Below, piece after piece: positions 27,374-37,743 of a stretch of 64,000 nt of DNA. Both the position numbers and the translations under genes were made by a program. Within the stretch, counting starts at the first letter, position 1, and each line of letters begins with the position of its first letter. The DNA comes from Woeseiaceae bacterium (lineage in GTDB: Bacteria; Pseudomonadota; Gammaproteobacteria; Steroidobacterales; Woeseiaceae): contig JAHEFE010000001.1 in assembly GCA_024640365.1 (NCBI GenBank), forward strand, positions 1 to 64,000, read 5' to 3'. Below the pieces are notes generated by a model. It had not been told where the DNA came from. It did not search any database and saw nothing but the letters and a program-made list of their open reading frames with translations.

Positions 27374-27991
27374 TTAGCTGTCGCCGCCAATCATGCGGAG
27401 AAACTCGGAGCGAGTTCGGGCATCCTTGCGAAAGGCGCCCAGCATCTGGCTGGTTACCATTGATACGCCGGGTTTATGTACTCCGCGCGTGGTCATGCAC
27501 TGGTGGCTCGCACTGATCACGACACCGACGCCTTTGGGTTTCAGAACATCCTGGATGCAATGCGCGATCTGTGCTGTCATTTTTTCCTGCACCTGAAAGC
27601 GTCGTGCAAACGTCTCCACGACACGAGCCAGTTTGCTAATGCCGACTACTTTGTTGCTCGGCAAATATCCGACATGGGCGTGACCGATAATTGGTGCCAT
27701 GTGATGTTCGCAGTGCGATTCAAAGCCTATGTCGCGCAAGACGATGAGCTCGTCATAGCCTTCGACTTCTTCAAACGTTCTTGCGAGATATGCAACCGGA
27801 TCTTCCTTGTAGCCGCTAAACCAGTCTTCATAGGCGCGTGCAACGCGTGATGGGGTATCAATTAATCCTTCGCGACGTGTGTCCTCGCCAGCCCAAAGCA
27901 ATAATGTGCTAACGGCTTCCTCCGCCTGCTTACGGCTTGGGCGACGAGGTTTTCTTGCCTGCGTTGTCTTTTTCGACGTGGCCAATTGCAT
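27374..27991 (-). CDS. folE: GTP cyclohydrolase I
   Basis: Opens GTP to 7,8-dihydroneopterin triphosphate, the first step of folate and tetrahydrobiopterin synthesis. 205 residues, a typical length. Zinc-site motifs are [20 protein letters not shown] (Cys, His) and the second Cys in [12 protein letters not shown]. It precedes the SMP-30-like gene on the same strand. Confidence 0.97.
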   Translation of the reverse strand: MQLATSKKTTQARKPRRPSRKQAEEAVSTLLLWAGEDTRREGLIDTPSRVARAYEDWFSGYKEDPVAYLARTFEEVEGYDELIVLRDIGFESHCEHHMAPIIGHAHVGYLPSNKVVGISKLARVVETFARRFQVQEKMTAQIAHCIQDVLKPKGVGVVISASHQCMTTRGVHKPGVSMVTSQMLGAFRKDARTRSEFLRMIGGDS

Positions 27992-28099
27992 GTTTCCTTG
28001 TGGGTTTTTGTCTGGCGTAACGCTAGCTATGTTACCGGGATTAACAGCGCCGGTACACTGCAGTCGAGGTCTGACCTGGCGTAGAAAAGGCAGCTTGTA

Positions 28100-28753
28100 T
28101 TAAGGATTTACGCTGAGACCGATTGGGCAGCTGACACCAGTTCCACCTATGCCGCAATAGCCATCCGGATTTTTAGCCAGATATTGTTGGTGATATTCCT
28201 CGGCGTAGTAGAAAACGTCCAGTGGCCGAATTTCGGTTGTGATCTTGCCAAAACCGGCCGCCAGCAATGGCTTCTCGTAGGCCGCCATGGATTCTTGTGC
28301 TGCCGTCGTGTCCGCTTCATCGAGCGTATAAACTGCAGAGCGATACTGCGTGCCCGTGTCATTTCCCTGTCGCATACCCTGAGTTGGATCGTGGTTTTCC
28401 CAGAACACCTTTAGCAGGTTCTCATAGCTAATTTGCTGTGGATCGTAGATGACCGAAACGACTTCTGTGTGTCCAGTAAGGCCTGTGCAGACCTCTTTGT
28501 AGTCGGGGTTCGGCGTCTTGCCGCCGCTGTAACCGACCGCCGTAGAATAGACGCCCGGCGTCTGCCAGAACTTTCGCTCGGCACCCCAAAAACAACCGAG
28601 GCCAAATATGGCTTGCCGCAGGCCTGCAGGAAACGGCGCAACGATACGGTTATTGTTCACAAAATGAGTGTCAGAAATGACCACCATGTCATCACGGCCC
28701 GGCAATACCTGGGCATCCGTGGGAAATGTGGTCTTTCGGTTGTCTGCAAACAT
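28100..28753 (-). CDS. msrA: Peptide methionine sulfoxide reductase MsrA
   Basis: Reduces the S-epimer of methionine sulfoxide. Catalytic Cys C54 in the motif [11 protein letters not shown]; resolving Cys near the C-terminus in [12 protein letters not shown]. The start at ATG 28753 is chosen because the N-terminus [20 protein letters not shown] aligns with the family; no clear ribosome site is visible. About 217 residues. Intact, with no MsrB fusion. Confidence 0.95.
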   Translation of the reverse strand: MFADNRKTTFPTDAQVLPGRDDMVVISDTHFVNNNRIVAPFPAGLRQAIFGLGCFWGAERKFWQTPGVYSTAVGYSGGKTPNPDYKEVCTGLTGHTEVVSVIYDPQQISYENLLKVFWENHDPTQGMRQGNDTGTQYRSAVYTLDEADTTAAQESMAAYEKPLLAAGFGKITTEIRPLDVFYYAEEYHQQYLAKNPDGYCGIGGTGVSCPIGLSVNP

Positions 28754-28840
28754 GGCGGAGCCCGTGGTTTGAAAATGTAGAAACGAAGTATAGACAAACA
28801 CCGGCTCTTGCGGCCAGTGATCAAATTGTCTGGGTCGGGA

Positions 28841-30505
28841 CTAGTTGCTTGCTTCAGGTGTCGATTCTTCGACCTTTTCAGGCAAGTCTTTGTCCCGGTA
28901 ATAGAATTTGTGGCGATAGGATTGCTGCGGTGTCGGCACGGCTACTCCGTCCTCGAAGCGTGGTCGGTAGATCAATTGTCGTACTCCCCGCAGCACTTTC
29001 TTTTCCATCTCGTCGATGCCGGCGGGATCTGCCTCAATAATCTTCGGGTCTAAAATCAGGCCCCTGTAGCTGATATCAAAACCCACAGTAATTGAGCCAG
29101 ATTTCAGATTGGGGCGCGTCGTCCCTGGTTTGATGGCCGCGTCTTCTTCAAGGTATTCGGGAATGAAGGGCGTTTGTTGAAGCCGCGGTACTTCCAGTTC
29201 ACGGGCTCGCATAGCGAGTCTGGATTCGTCAATCGATAGTACTTCCCATGCTTCGCTGTAGTGCCGACGAGCACGCGTCTGATTGTTGTTCATTGTGTAA
29301 AAATCACCCAACTCAAGATAAGCATTGGCCAAGTCTCGCCAGGTTGCATCAGGGTTTTCCGTTGCGATATCCAGTGCACGTTTTAAATACACTTCGCCAT
29401 AGCTGGACGACGACCTCTGTACCGGCGAAATGTCGGTAGCTGGGTCGAAGTAGAGGTAGGCCTTACCCAAGCCCGTGAGTGGACGGATCAATGACATGTC
29501 TGTTAGGCCACGATGCTCTTCAATGATGCGAATTATTTGCGAGTACGTGCCTTTGAGCGCCTGAATTCTACGCGTTCGTAATTGCCAGTCCGCGCGACGG
29601 AAGAGGGCGGGGAGAATATCTATACTCTCATCGTCGATTTGCCGAGCCTGCAGGTTGTAGGCCTGAGATTGCAATGTGTCGGCTTCGTCAAAGTCGCCGA
29701 GGCCGAGGTAAATTTCGGTGAGTGAGTCCAGCATCTCGACTTGTTGCAGGGTTTGTGGGCCTTCATTTACACGGCTGATATGTATGGCCCGATCCAGGCT
29801 GACAACAGCATCGTCCACAAGCCCAATTTTCACATAGGTAGCAGCCAGCCCTTTTAGTGGGTTGACAAGACCCGAGTAAAGCCGGTCTTCGCTTATTTCC
29901 AAAGCGGTTATAGCCGCTTCAAAATTCAGTGCTGCAAGTTGGTACTGCTCAAGTCGATATTGAACTATGGCCAGATTCGTTAGTGCGGCGGCAGTATCTT
30001 TATGCCGCGGGCCTTTATTGCGAATGGTAATTTCGACTTCACGTTTAGCCGTGATTTCTGCTTCGTCAAACTGCTGGCTTTGAAACTGTTCTTTGTAGAG
30101 CGCAAAGATCTGTTTCAGTTGATCCTCATAGCTAAGCGCAGGTTCGTCGACCGCTACTTCTATACCATTAATAGTCGCCTTATCTGTGTTTGTCGATGCT
30201 GGTTCATCTTCAGCGACGATGGCCGTGCCCGCGTCTGTGGCAATGAGGTTTTCGGCATTGCCTTTGGCGCCACCTGCTTCTGCAGGTGCGGGTACTGCAA
30301 CAGCTTCGCCAGTCTCCTTAATGCTATCGGAAATCATGGCAGGATCAGGAGTTTCAGCGGGCGTTGTTGAGTCGTCCAGGGCAGCAGTATTATCTGTCTG
30401 GGTGCCGTCCGCGTTGTCTTGAGACCATGCGTCCGTTGGCAGCCACATGGCGAGTGTGAGTTGAGTACAGATGAGAATGCTGGATGCCAGATTGGAGTGT
30501 TTCAT
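28841..30505 (-). CDS. TPR protein with C-terminal TonB-like domain
   Basis: 554 residues. Signal peptide at the start (SSILICTQLTLAMWL), an Ala/Asp/Glu-rich low-complexity region to about 135, then TPR-like repeats (KDTAAALTNLAIVQYRLEQY; EMLDSLTEIYLGLGDFDEAD). The last part, ITVGFDISYRGLILDPKIIE and VRQLIYRPRFEDGVAV, resembles the TonB C-terminal domain. It may help assemble a periplasmic or outer-membrane complex. Function unknown. Confidence 0.7.
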   Translation of the reverse strand: MKHSNLASSILICTQLTLAMWLPTDAWSQDNADGTQTDNTAALDDSTTPAETPDPAMISDSIKETGEAVAVPAPAEAGGAKGNAENLIATDAGTAIVAEDEPASTNTDKATINGIEVAVDEPALSYEDQLKQIFALYKEQFQSQQFDEAEITAKREVEITIRNKGPRHKDTAAALTNLAIVQYRLEQYQLAALNFEAAITALEISEDRLYSGLVNPLKGLAATYVKIGLVDDAVVSLDRAIHISRVNEGPQTLQQVEMLDSLTEIYLGLGDFDEADTLQSQAYNLQARQIDDESIDILPALFRRADWQLRTRRIQALKGTYSQIIRIIEEHRGLTDMSLIRPLTGLGKAYLYFDPATDISPVQRSSSSYGEVYLKRALDIATENPDATWRDLANAYLELGDFYTMNNNQTRARRHYSEAWEVLSIDESRLAMRARELEVPRLQQTPFIPEYLEEDAAIKPGTTRPNLKSGSITVGFDISYRGLILDPKIIEADPAGIDEMEKKVLRGVRQLIYRPRFEDGVAVPTPQQSYRHKFYYRDKDLPEKVEESTPEASN

Positions 30506-30774
30506 GCGTAGTATGATCAGGTTCCGTATTGGAATTTATGCAGATATGATTCTTCTCAGTTCTTGGACTTGGCGCTACGGCTGAAGTTCTGTCAAAAAAG
30601 CCCGGCAGCAATGCCGCAATTCAATATACCTGCTTCGGGGTGCTTGGCAAGGGGCAATTCCAGACAGTTGGGGCGTGGCCAGTCATGACGTAATGAAATC
30701 ATTGTGGGCTGGCGATACCAGTCGGGTTCTTCCATGTAAAGAGGTAGCCGACGATCGTCTTCTGTCGATTGTTA

Positions 30775-31137
30775 CTAGTTGAGGACTCGATAGCCCCTGC
30801 CGCTCATACAGCGTTTGAAGACCTTTTGTTTTTCGCGATCAGCCTGAAGGCCCGATTTAGTGCCTCCAATCAGTCCGCCCTGGCCGGCAGTGCGGGCTAC
30901 GTCGTGATCACCTATAGCGCCAGCGACCGCGCCGACCACTGCACCGGTTGCAGCCCCCTTGGCAACGCCTTGCTCAATTTTGACTTGTTCAGAATAGCCT
31001 TTGCACTCGGCCCAATCCTGTTCAAAGACAACCTGATTGACACCTTTGAGGTCAATTATCGGTTCGGGATGGGCTGCGCACGCGCTCACCATGGCAGCGC
31101 TGATCGATAGCAGGCAAACAATTCTGATAGTACCCAT
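30775..31137 (-). CDS. Glycine-zipper lipoprotein
   Basis: The start at ATG 31137 has GGAGAA 5 bases upstream, giving 120 residues; a TTG at 31149 is a weaker alternative. The lipobox is MVSAC. A glycine-zipper stretch (KGAATGAVVGAVAGAIG) is typical of small outer-membrane lipoproteins that insert in the membrane. Function unknown. It is divergent from the CDF transporter. Confidence 0.75.
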   Translation of the reverse strand: MGTIRIVCLLSISAAMVSACAAHPEPIIDLKGVNQVVFEQDWAECKGYSEQVKIEQGVAKGAATGAVVGAVAGAIGDHDVARTAGQGGLIGGTKSGLQADREKQKVFKRCMSGRGYRVLN

Positions 31138-31290
31138 TGTGTTCTCCAATATTTGTACGATCCTCGGCTATTATGCGCGTATCAGCTGAATAGAGGCTGA
31201 ATCGACTTGGCGGCAGCGGTCAGCTTGGTTAAGCTGATCGGTCGGTATGTGCCGATCTCCAATAATCTACAATCAGGCGAAATTAGACAA

Positions 31291-32205
31291 ATGGCCAGTT
31301 CCGCACATGAATCATCCGCGAAAGCGATTTTATATGCCTTTTTGGCAAACTTCGGTATCGCACTTTCAAAAACCTGGGCGGCGTGGGTTACAGGCTCAGG
31401 CAGCATGCTGGCTGAGGCTATTCATTCTTACGCTGACACGGGTAACCAGGTCCTGTTGTATCTGGGTCTACGTCAGTCCATGCGTCCGCCGGACGCAGAT
31501 CACCCATTGGGCTACGGCAAATTAAGTTATTTTTGGAGCTTCGTGGTCGCCCTTTTGCTGTTCAGTCTTGGCGGTATCTTCTCGATTTACGAAGGTGTGC
31601 ACAAACTCCACGAACCCGAGCCGATCAGTCAGGTGTGGCTTGGCCTATTGGTTTTGGGCGTCGCTGTCGTTCTGGAGACGTTTTCACTGCTCGGTTGCCT
31701 GAGAGAAATACGTAGCATTCGCGGCGAGCAACCCTTTAGACAGTGGCTGAAACATACACGAAATTCAGAACTGGTTGTCGTGCTGGGCGAAGACATCGCT
31801 GCAATTATCGGGCTTTGTCTGGCGTTTATTTTCTTATTGGTGGCTTATATCACTGGAGATCCTGTATACGACGCGATGGGTTCGATTTCCATTGGTGTGA
31901 TCTTGATCGTTATTTCGATTTTTATAGCAACGCGAGTTCGTTCTTTATTAGTTGGTCGTTCGGCTGAGCCGATAGTTCAGCAAAAGATAATTGAAATCAT
32001 TACGGCACAGCCCGACATCGCGGAGCTTTATAATATTATTACGATTCAGTTTGGGCCGGATACGATGCTGGCCGCAAAGATTCGTATGCGTGATGGTATG
32101 GAATTGAACGCTGCGATTGACAGCATCAATGAAATGGAGCGACAGCTGAAAGAAGCACTGCCGAAATTGCGCTGGTGTTTTATCGAGCCGGATCACACGA
32201 ACTAG
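31291..32205 (+). CDS. Cation diffusion facilitator, zinc/iron-type efflux
   Basis: 304 residues from the ATG at 31291. The frame extends to 31207, but that part lacks family similarity. Six-helix CDF domain with metal-site region SGSGSMLAEAIHSYADTGNQ and HPLGYGKLSYFW, then a cytoplasmic C-terminal domain (about 210-300). The family exports Zn, Fe, Mn, Co or Cd by proton antiport. Which metal cannot be told here. Confidence 0.88.
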   Translation: MASSAHESSAKAILYAFLANFGIALSKTWAAWVTGSGSMLAEAIHSYADTGNQVLLYLGLRQSMRPPDADHPLGYGKLSYFWSFVVALLLFSLGGIFSIYEGVHKLHEPEPISQVWLGLLVLGVAVVLETFSLLGCLREIRSIRGEQPFRQWLKHTRNSELVVVLGEDIAAIIGLCLAFIFLLVAYITGDPVYDAMGSISIGVILIVISIFIATRVRSLLVGRSAEPIVQQKIIEIITAQPDIAELYNIITIQFGPDTMLAAKIRMRDGMELNAAIDSINEMERQLKEALPKLRWCFIEPDHTN

Positions 32206-32226
32206 CTTATTGATTGTGGAATAAAA

Positions 32227-32250
32227 AAGGGCGCTAAAAAGCGCCCTTTT
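32227..32250. terminator. Bidirectional terminator between CDF and mscS genes
   Basis: AAGGGCGC-TAAAAA-GCGCCCTTTT: a perfect stem with A-run and T-run on opposite sides, 21 bases after the CDF stop and 17 bases before the mscS stop. It can end both convergent transcripts. Confidence 0.92.
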
Positions 32251-32266
32251 CGCATTGCGGATTGTA

Positions 32267-33115
32267 TTAGTTGGCTTGCTGGAAAATATGTACGTCCCTC
32301 TGAGGAAAGGGAATTTGTACACCTTCCTTATCAAACGTCTTCTTGATGTTTTCCAGCAGGTCGAAGCGTACCGCCCAGTAATCGTCAGTGGCGACCCACG
32401 GGCGAACAAAGAAGTTAACGCTGCTGTCAGCGAGTTCTGCGACCGCAATCAGGCATGTCGGATCTTTCAGAATCCTGGCATCGGCATCCACCAGCGAGCG
32501 AATAATGGCACGGACGTTGTCAATGTCATCGCCATAGCTGACACCCACGACCAGGTCGATGCGGCGCGTGTCTTTTTTGGAGTAGTTCGTGATGACCGTA
32601 TCCATGATCTGTTTATTCGGGACAACTATTTGCTTGTTGTCACCGGTACGAAGCATTGTTGTCAGAATCTGAACTTGCTCAACGGTGCCAGCGATTCCGG
32701 CCGCTTCGACGAAATCTCCAACCCTATAGGGGCGGAAAATTACGATCAAAACGCCAGCGGCAAAATTGGACAACGATCCTTGGAGTGCGAGGCCAACGGC
32801 GAGCCCCGCCGCGCCCATTACCGCGATTAGCGACGTAGTCTCGACACCAACCTGGCCGATTGCGGCGATAACGACAAACGTAAGCAGGCCGAGGTAGGCA
32901 AAGTTACAAACGAACGTTTCGAGTGTCTTGTCGACGTCTTGTTTTTGCATGACCTTGTGCAGGCCACTCGTAATTGCTCGTGCGACCCGTCGTCCGATGA
33001 AGAAAATCGCAAGCGCGGCGAGAACCTGCAAGCCAAATTCAAGGGTAATGTCCTGTAGCTTTGAATAAAGCTGGGCGACGTCAAATCCGGTTCCCGGTAT
33101 TACTAAATCATTCAT
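32267..33115 (-). CDS. mscS: Small-conductance mechanosensitive channel
   Basis: Inner-membrane channel that opens on hypo-osmotic shock. 282 residues. The pore helix GAAGLAVGLALQGSLSNFAAGV and the RPYRVGDFVE signature are classic MscS, followed by the beta domain and C-terminal ring. It is convergent with the CDF gene and 20 bases downstream of the EamA transporter. Confidence 0.95.
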   Translation of the reverse strand: MNDLVIPGTGFDVAQLYSKLQDITLEFGLQVLAALAIFFIGRRVARAITSGLHKVMQKQDVDKTLETFVCNFAYLGLLTFVVIAAIGQVGVETTSLIAVMGAAGLAVGLALQGSLSNFAAGVLIVIFRPYRVGDFVEAAGIAGTVEQVQILTTMLRTGDNKQIVVPNKQIMDTVITNYSKKDTRRIDLVVGVSYGDDIDNVRAIIRSLVDADARILKDPTCLIAVAELADSSVNFFVRPWVATDDYWAVRFDLLENIKKTFDKEGVQIPFPQRDVHIFQQAN

Positions 33116-33135
33116 ATAAGTTTCCGATTAGGCGG

Positions 33136-34035
33136 TTATGCAAGTATTTCTGATTTCATTATTTTGTGTGTTCTGGCCAATGCCAGGTAGTTGCCCCCCA
33201 GGGTCAGGAGTACACCACTCGCTGACATTATCGACCAGTGATAATCCTCGATAAAGGTCGAGATGGTTAGGGCCACGACTGGAAATAATACAGAACTATA
33301 GGCCGTTCGTGCAGACCCGATGCGGTGAAGAAGCGCCAGATAACACCCAAAAGCAATGGCGGAGCCCGGAATTGCCAAGTATAGCAACGACCAAACATAA
33401 GAGGGTTCGGTGGAAAAAACGAAATCGCGACCGAGCATCCAGGCGAGAGAATACGACACCATTGCGCCCCACATCATGCCATGTGCGTTAACCGCCACGA
33501 CCGGAAGGTTCTTGCCGGTATTGGCGAACGCAGTCATATTGCCGAGCGATGCAATAAATACGGATAGCAGTACAAAGCCGAAACCACGGAGGGTGTCGCC
33601 GCGCATATGCAGCTGGCTGACCTCAGGCCAGAAGATTAGTGCGATGCCCATTAATCCGAGGGTTGCGGCGATGACGATGCTGCGGTCAATGGGTGTTTTG
33701 AAGAATATTCGTTCGTTGACTGCATTGATCAATACGAGACTACTGAAAATTACAGCTACCAATCCCGTCGTGATGAATGCCGTACCGTAATAAACCAGAT
33801 AGTAGTTTGCTGAAAACAGGAGCAGGCCCTGCAGTACGATCATCGGGTAATGGCGACGAGGAATCAGAATGCGGCGCTTTGTGAGTAGCGCCCATGCGAA
33901 CAATACTATTGACGCAATGGTGAAACGATAGGCGACCGAGACTTCCACGGGCACCGTGCCCAATTGAAAATGAATTGCCGCCCAGGTAGATCCCCAGATC
34001 AGCACCAGTATTGCGTACAGGAATATGACCTGCAT
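33136..34035 (-). CDS. DMT superfamily transporter (EamA)
   Basis: 299 residues, about ten membrane helices in two EamA halves (IWGSTWAAIHFQLGTVPVEV; LGLMGIALIFWPEV). Such proteins export amino acids, nucleosides or other metabolites. Specific substrate unknown. The gene precedes mscS and follows the rhomboid gene with a 104-base gap. Confidence 0.88.
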   Translation of the reverse strand: MQVIFLYAILVLIWGSTWAAIHFQLGTVPVEVSVAYRFTIASIVLFAWALLTKRRILIPRRHYPMIVLQGLLLFSANYYLVYYGTAFITTGLVAVIFSSLVLINAVNERIFFKTPIDRSIVIAATLGLMGIALIFWPEVSQLHMRGDTLRGFGFVLLSVFIASLGNMTAFANTGKNLPVVAVNAHGMMWGAMVSYSLAWMLGRDFVFSTEPSYVWSLLYLAIPGSAIAFGCYLALLHRIGSARTAYSSVLFPVVALTISTFIEDYHWSIMSASGVLLTLGGNYLALARTHKIMKSEILA

Positions 34036-34139
34036 TATGGTGACCTTTGTGTGATATAGCGGGAAGGGTAGCCGAAGCAGCTGTTATCTGCACAACTATT
34101 CGAAGAGAGCGCTACCGTTATCAGGCTGCTGAGATTTGC

Positions 34140-35018
34140 TTAGCGCAGCGCTACGATCCATGAGAGTAATAACAGGCTTGCGGCCAGCGCTCCGGAATAT
34201 TTTTGCAGTGCTATGTTGTCCAGGTAGCGAGCTACATAAACAAGCGCGAGTCCTGTGAGGAAGCCAAACAAAAAACCCATCAGGTGAGCACCGATATCGG
34301 TATTTGCATCGCCTGTTCCTGTAAAAGCCAGTAATGCGATGCCGCCGATTACGGGCCCCAGGCGGTAGGGCCAGCGATCCTGGACCATGATTCGTGAACG
34401 CCATACGTAGGCCGTGACCAGTCCGAGTGCGGCGAATACCGCCGTAGAAGCACCTATCGAGCGATGGCCGAGATCAAGCAGCGTTGCATTGAGATCGTTA
34501 GCCAGGCAACTCGCGAGCAGGATGCAGAGCCAGGCAACACCGGAGCCAACGAGGCGGCCGGCAAAGAAGCCAAATAGTGCGCCGAAGCCCAGGTTACCCA
34601 ACAAATGCTTTAGGCTGCCATGCAGGGTTAGCGCAGTAGCCAGTCGCCACCATTCCCCCTGGCGCAGTAATTCCCCGTCCATACGGCCGGCCGTATACCA
34701 GTTGTGGCCGAGAAAGTTGCTATTGGAGGTCCAGGCGACAAATACAAGGATTGCTATGTAAACAATTACGCCGGGGAGTGCGTCCTGATAACGAGGATGT
34801 CTTATCTTCGCCGGTGGGCCGCTAGCCAGGTTCTCGCGGGCGTATTGAGCGAGCTCCGCGGAGGCTCTCTCGGCCAGGGTGGCAGGGACGATGATCGCCC
34901 AGCTATCAGCGCCCTCCAACAGTTCATGCTGGATGTCTAGGGAGGTCAGTACCAGCGAGCGCTCGTTACAGTGGCTCAGGCTCCGACTCTCAAAAACGAT
35001 TTTCCAGCTTTCTTCCAT
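34140..35018 (-). CDS. Rhomboid-family intramembrane serine protease
   Basis: About 292 residues. An N-terminal cytoplasmic domain of about 85 residues precedes the six-helix rhomboid core: LTLHGSLKHLLGNL, catalytic Ser in GASTAVFAALG, and catalytic His in IGAHLMGFLFG. ATG 35018 is used; an ATG at 35027 is equally possible. Ser and His are both present, so it should be active. A second rhomboid lies at 61711. Substrate unknown. Confidence 0.88.
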   Translation of the reverse strand: MEESWKIVFESRSLSHCNERSLVLTSLDIQHELLEGADSWAIIVPATLAERASAELAQYARENLASGPPAKIRHPRYQDALPGVIVYIAILVFVAWTSNSNFLGHNWYTAGRMDGELLRQGEWWRLATALTLHGSLKHLLGNLGFGALFGFFAGRLVGSGVAWLCILLASCLANDLNATLLDLGHRSIGASTAVFAALGLVTAYVWRSRIMVQDRWPYRLGPVIGGIALLAFTGTGDANTDIGAHLMGFLFGFLTGLALVYVARYLDNIALQKYSGALAASLLLLSWIVALR

Positions 35019-35137
35019 GCAGATCATTCTGCCGTGCTAGCGCGGCGCTGTCGAACGCCGCTAAATCTTGAATTTGATGCAGCCCGACGGACGACAGCGC
35101 GGTATCATCAGAGCGAACAGTTCTTGGAGTGTACTTT

Positions 35138-36541
35138 TTGTATCGGCAACTTATAGCGCCGCTCGGGATTCTTTTGCTGCTTACCGCCTGTAGTCATCAT
35201 GACTACATTGGTGACGCAGAAAGCCTATCTGTACCCGAATCCTTTCCTGTGATGACGGCGGTCAGCGAGCCCGCTGAACTCGTCTGTTCCACTCTCGGTG
35301 GTGATGAGTTTGTAGCTTTGCGCCAGCGCATGGGGCTGGATAACCTCGATTTGAAAGTGGCGGTTGCCCGGCTTGAACAGGCAGAGGCCCTGGCACAGAA
35401 CTCACGTTCCGGGTTGCTTCCAAGGCTCGATATGACGGTGCAGGGCTCTCGAGGTAGAAGCCGCTTTGGCAGTGGCACGTTTCTGATTGATACGGGACTG
35501 GCTAATCAGTACCAGGCATCACTGGTGGCCAGTTACGAAGCGGATATCTGGGGTCGCGTCAGGGACGAGTATAGGGCGGGCCAGTTCAGCGCAGAAGCCG
35601 CCGAGCAGGGCGTGCGTATGCTTGATGTGACGCTGTCTGCGCAACTTGCGGATGTCTGGATGGCGATTATTGCGCAACGACAATTGGCGGATCTGATCGA
35701 ACAACAGATAGTGACCGCCGGTCGGTTTCGCGAATTACTCATACTGCGTTTTCAAATGGGACAGGCTCAGGCGGCGGACGTTGCGCGTCAGAATCAGCAG
35801 GTCCTGGCACTCGAAGGCCAGCTGGAGCTCACACGAGGCAGGCTTGCCATGTTGTTGACCGACATTGCCGTCCTACTCGGAAATAACGGTGCCGATCTGA
35901 CGCTCGCCGATATACGGATTTTGCCCGAATTGCCCTCCTTGCCCAACGCTGAGTTACCGGCATCACTGATCACCGATCGACCCGACTTGCGGGCGGCATT
36001 CCTGGAGCTTGCCGCCGCTGATGCAGAATTGGGAGCGGCCACTGCAAGTTTGTTGCCTTCATTAGGTGTGAGCGCCAATCTCAATTCTGTCGAAAATCAG
36101 GTCGGGAATTTATTCGGCGATACGTTCTGGCAAGTAGGTCTGAAAGCCAGCCAGGCCGTGTTTGATTTCGGTCAGAGGCGTTCTCGAGTAGCGTTAGCGG
36201 ACGCGCAGGCGCAGCAGGCGTACTACGAGTTTGCTGGCAGTCTGGTGCGGGCGATTAACGATGTTTCAAAGACCATGGCGATGGCGGAGAGTCAGGACAC
36301 GTATGTTGCGCGACTGGAGAGTCAGTATCTTGAGTCGCGTAAAGTTCTCAGGCTGACGCGCGACGGTTATCGGCTCGGGCTGCAAAATTTTCTGGATGTA
36401 TTGGCTGCGCAGCAATCTCAGCAATCACTCGAGCAACAAATGGTAGAGGCGAAACGCATGCAGTTCAGCAACAGAGTTCAGTTGTGTCGTTCTCTTGGTA
36501 AGGCACCGGGAGCGATCGAACAAATGGAGAGTGGCGAATGA
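35138..36541 (+). CDS. Outer-membrane efflux lipoprotein, NodT/TolC family
   Basis: Outer-membrane channel of an RND tripartite pump. A lipobox (LLLLTAC) shows it is a NodT-type lipoprotein. Two OEP repeats follow, with VAVARLEQAEALAQNSRSG and the second region of AAADAELGAATASLLPSLGV. The start is taken as TTG 35138 because TTGGAG ends 8 bases upstream; GTG 35129 is a possible alternative. About 467 residues. It overlaps the adaptor gene by ATGA. Confidence 0.9.
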   Translation: MYRQLIAPLGILLLLTACSHHDYIGDAESLSVPESFPVMTAVSEPAELVCSTLGGDEFVALRQRMGLDNLDLKVAVARLEQAEALAQNSRSGLLPRLDMTVQGSRGRSRFGSGTFLIDTGLANQYQASLVASYEADIWGRVRDEYRAGQFSAEAAEQGVRMLDVTLSAQLADVWMAIIAQRQLADLIEQQIVTAGRFRELLILRFQMGQAQAADVARQNQQVLALEGQLELTRGRLAMLLTDIAVLLGNNGADLTLADIRILPELPSLPNAELPASLITDRPDLRAAFLELAAADAELGAATASLLPSLGVSANLNSVENQVGNLFGDTFWQVGLKASQAVFDFGQRRSRVALADAQAQQAYYEFAGSLVRAINDVSKTMAMAESQDTYVARLESQYLESRKVLRLTRDGYRLGLQNFLDVLAAQQSQQSLEQQMVEAKRMQFSNRVQLCRSLGKAPGAIEQMESGE

Positions 36542-37743
36542 ATATTATGCAGACGCGCTGGATAAAGCCGCTATTGATATTGCTGCTGGCCCTGGTGGTT
36601 GCAGCGATCATGATAGCCACGGGTAAATCGCCCGAGCGTGTCGCCGTAATCGATCAAGGTGTCCTGGTGTCTGTCGATACGGTTGAGAGCAAGCCGCAAC
36701 GCTTGTCAGTTGCTGCCAACGGCACCGTGTTGCCTGCAGTGCAGGTCAGTGTCAGGCCCGAGGTTAGTGGCAGGATTGTCTGGGTAAGTCCGCAATTGGC
36801 GCCGGGTGGCCTGCTTAAGGCCGGTGAGAAACTTCTGCAGATTGATACGGCGGACTATGAGCTTGCTGTTGCAATGGCGCGTTCGGCATTGGCTGACGCA
36901 GAAGCTCGGTTGGCGCTGGAAAAAGGTCGCCAGGAAATCGCGGAGCGCGAGTGGGGACTGTTCGCCGGGGACGCTGATGCCGAAACTGCCGACTCCGCGC
37001 TCGCGCTGCGGAAACCACAACAACAAAGCGCCGAGGCGGCCGTAGCTTCTGCGCAGGCGCGCCTGGCTCAGGAACAACTGCGCTTGCAACGAAGTTCTGT
37101 CTATGCGGAATTTAACGCGTTCGTACGTAGTGAGTCAGTCGATCTTGGTCAGACCGTCAATCCCCAGACAACGCTTGCTGTACTCGCCGGAACAGACGGT
37201 GCCTGGATACAGGCGGCAGTGCCGGTTGCGTCACTGGCTGCGATCAGTTTTCCTGACCAGGACGGTGGCCAGGGTGCCAATGTGATTGTGCGTTATGAGG
37301 ACAGTATGGGTGCGGCAACCCGGACGGGGCGAGTTGTGCGCTCGCTGGGAGACCTGGATCCAGCTGGCCGCCTTGCGCGGGTGTTAATTGAAATTGATGA
37401 TCCGCTCGCTTTGAATCAAAGGTCGGGCAAGGCATCACCGCTACTCATTGACAGCTATGTTGGTCTGACTATCGAGGGACAAGAGGTGAGCGGGTTGGTC
37501 GAGCTGCCACGTTCCTGGCTGCACAATGGCGATACCGTTTATCTGTATGCCGATGGCAAGTTGCAAATACGCAATGTGCAAATTGCATGGCGTGAACCCG
37601 AGATTGTTCTGGTATCGGCCGGGCTCGAAGTCGGCGAGCAGGTGATAAGTAGTGCGATTGCTACGCCTGTTGTCGGTATGAAACTTCGCCTGCCCGGAAT
37701 CACTCCTGGCGATGCGGGCGCTGATGGGGACGATACTCCTTGA
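36538..37743 (+). CDS. RND efflux periplasmic adaptor (membrane fusion protein)
   Basis: 401 residues. Anchor helix near residues 10-26, then barrel-sandwich (lipoyl-like) domain, coiled-coil (about 105-180) and beta-barrel. VSVRPEVSGRIVWVSPQLAPGG is the typical lipoyl motif. It starts inside the stop of the channel gene (ATGA overlap) and ends overlapping the permease start, giving a tightly coupled operon. Confidence 0.92.
   Translation: MNIMQTRWIKPLLILLLALVVAAIMIATGKSPERVAVIDQGVLVSVDTVESKPQRLSVAANGTVLPAVQVSVRPEVSGRIVWVSPQLAPGGLLKAGEKLLQIDTADYELAVAMARSALADAEARLALEKGRQEIAEREWGLFAGDADAETADSALALRKPQQQSAEAAVASAQARLAQEQLRLQRSSVYAEFNAFVRSESVDLGQTVNPQTTLAVLAGTDGAWIQAAVPVASLAAISFPDQDGGQGANVIVRYEDSMGAATRTGRVVRSLGDLDPAGRLARVLIEIDDPLALNQRSGKASPLLIDSYVGLTIEGQEVSGLVELPRSWLHNGDTVYLYADGKLQIRNVQIAWREPEIVLVSAGLEVGEQVISSAIATPVVGMKLRLPGITPGDAGADGDDTP

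Noticed and set aside
30604-30615. GGCAGCAATGCC identical to one arm of the hairpin at 50848, considered as a REP element
   Set aside because: Only two sites, one without the inverted partner; most likely chance.
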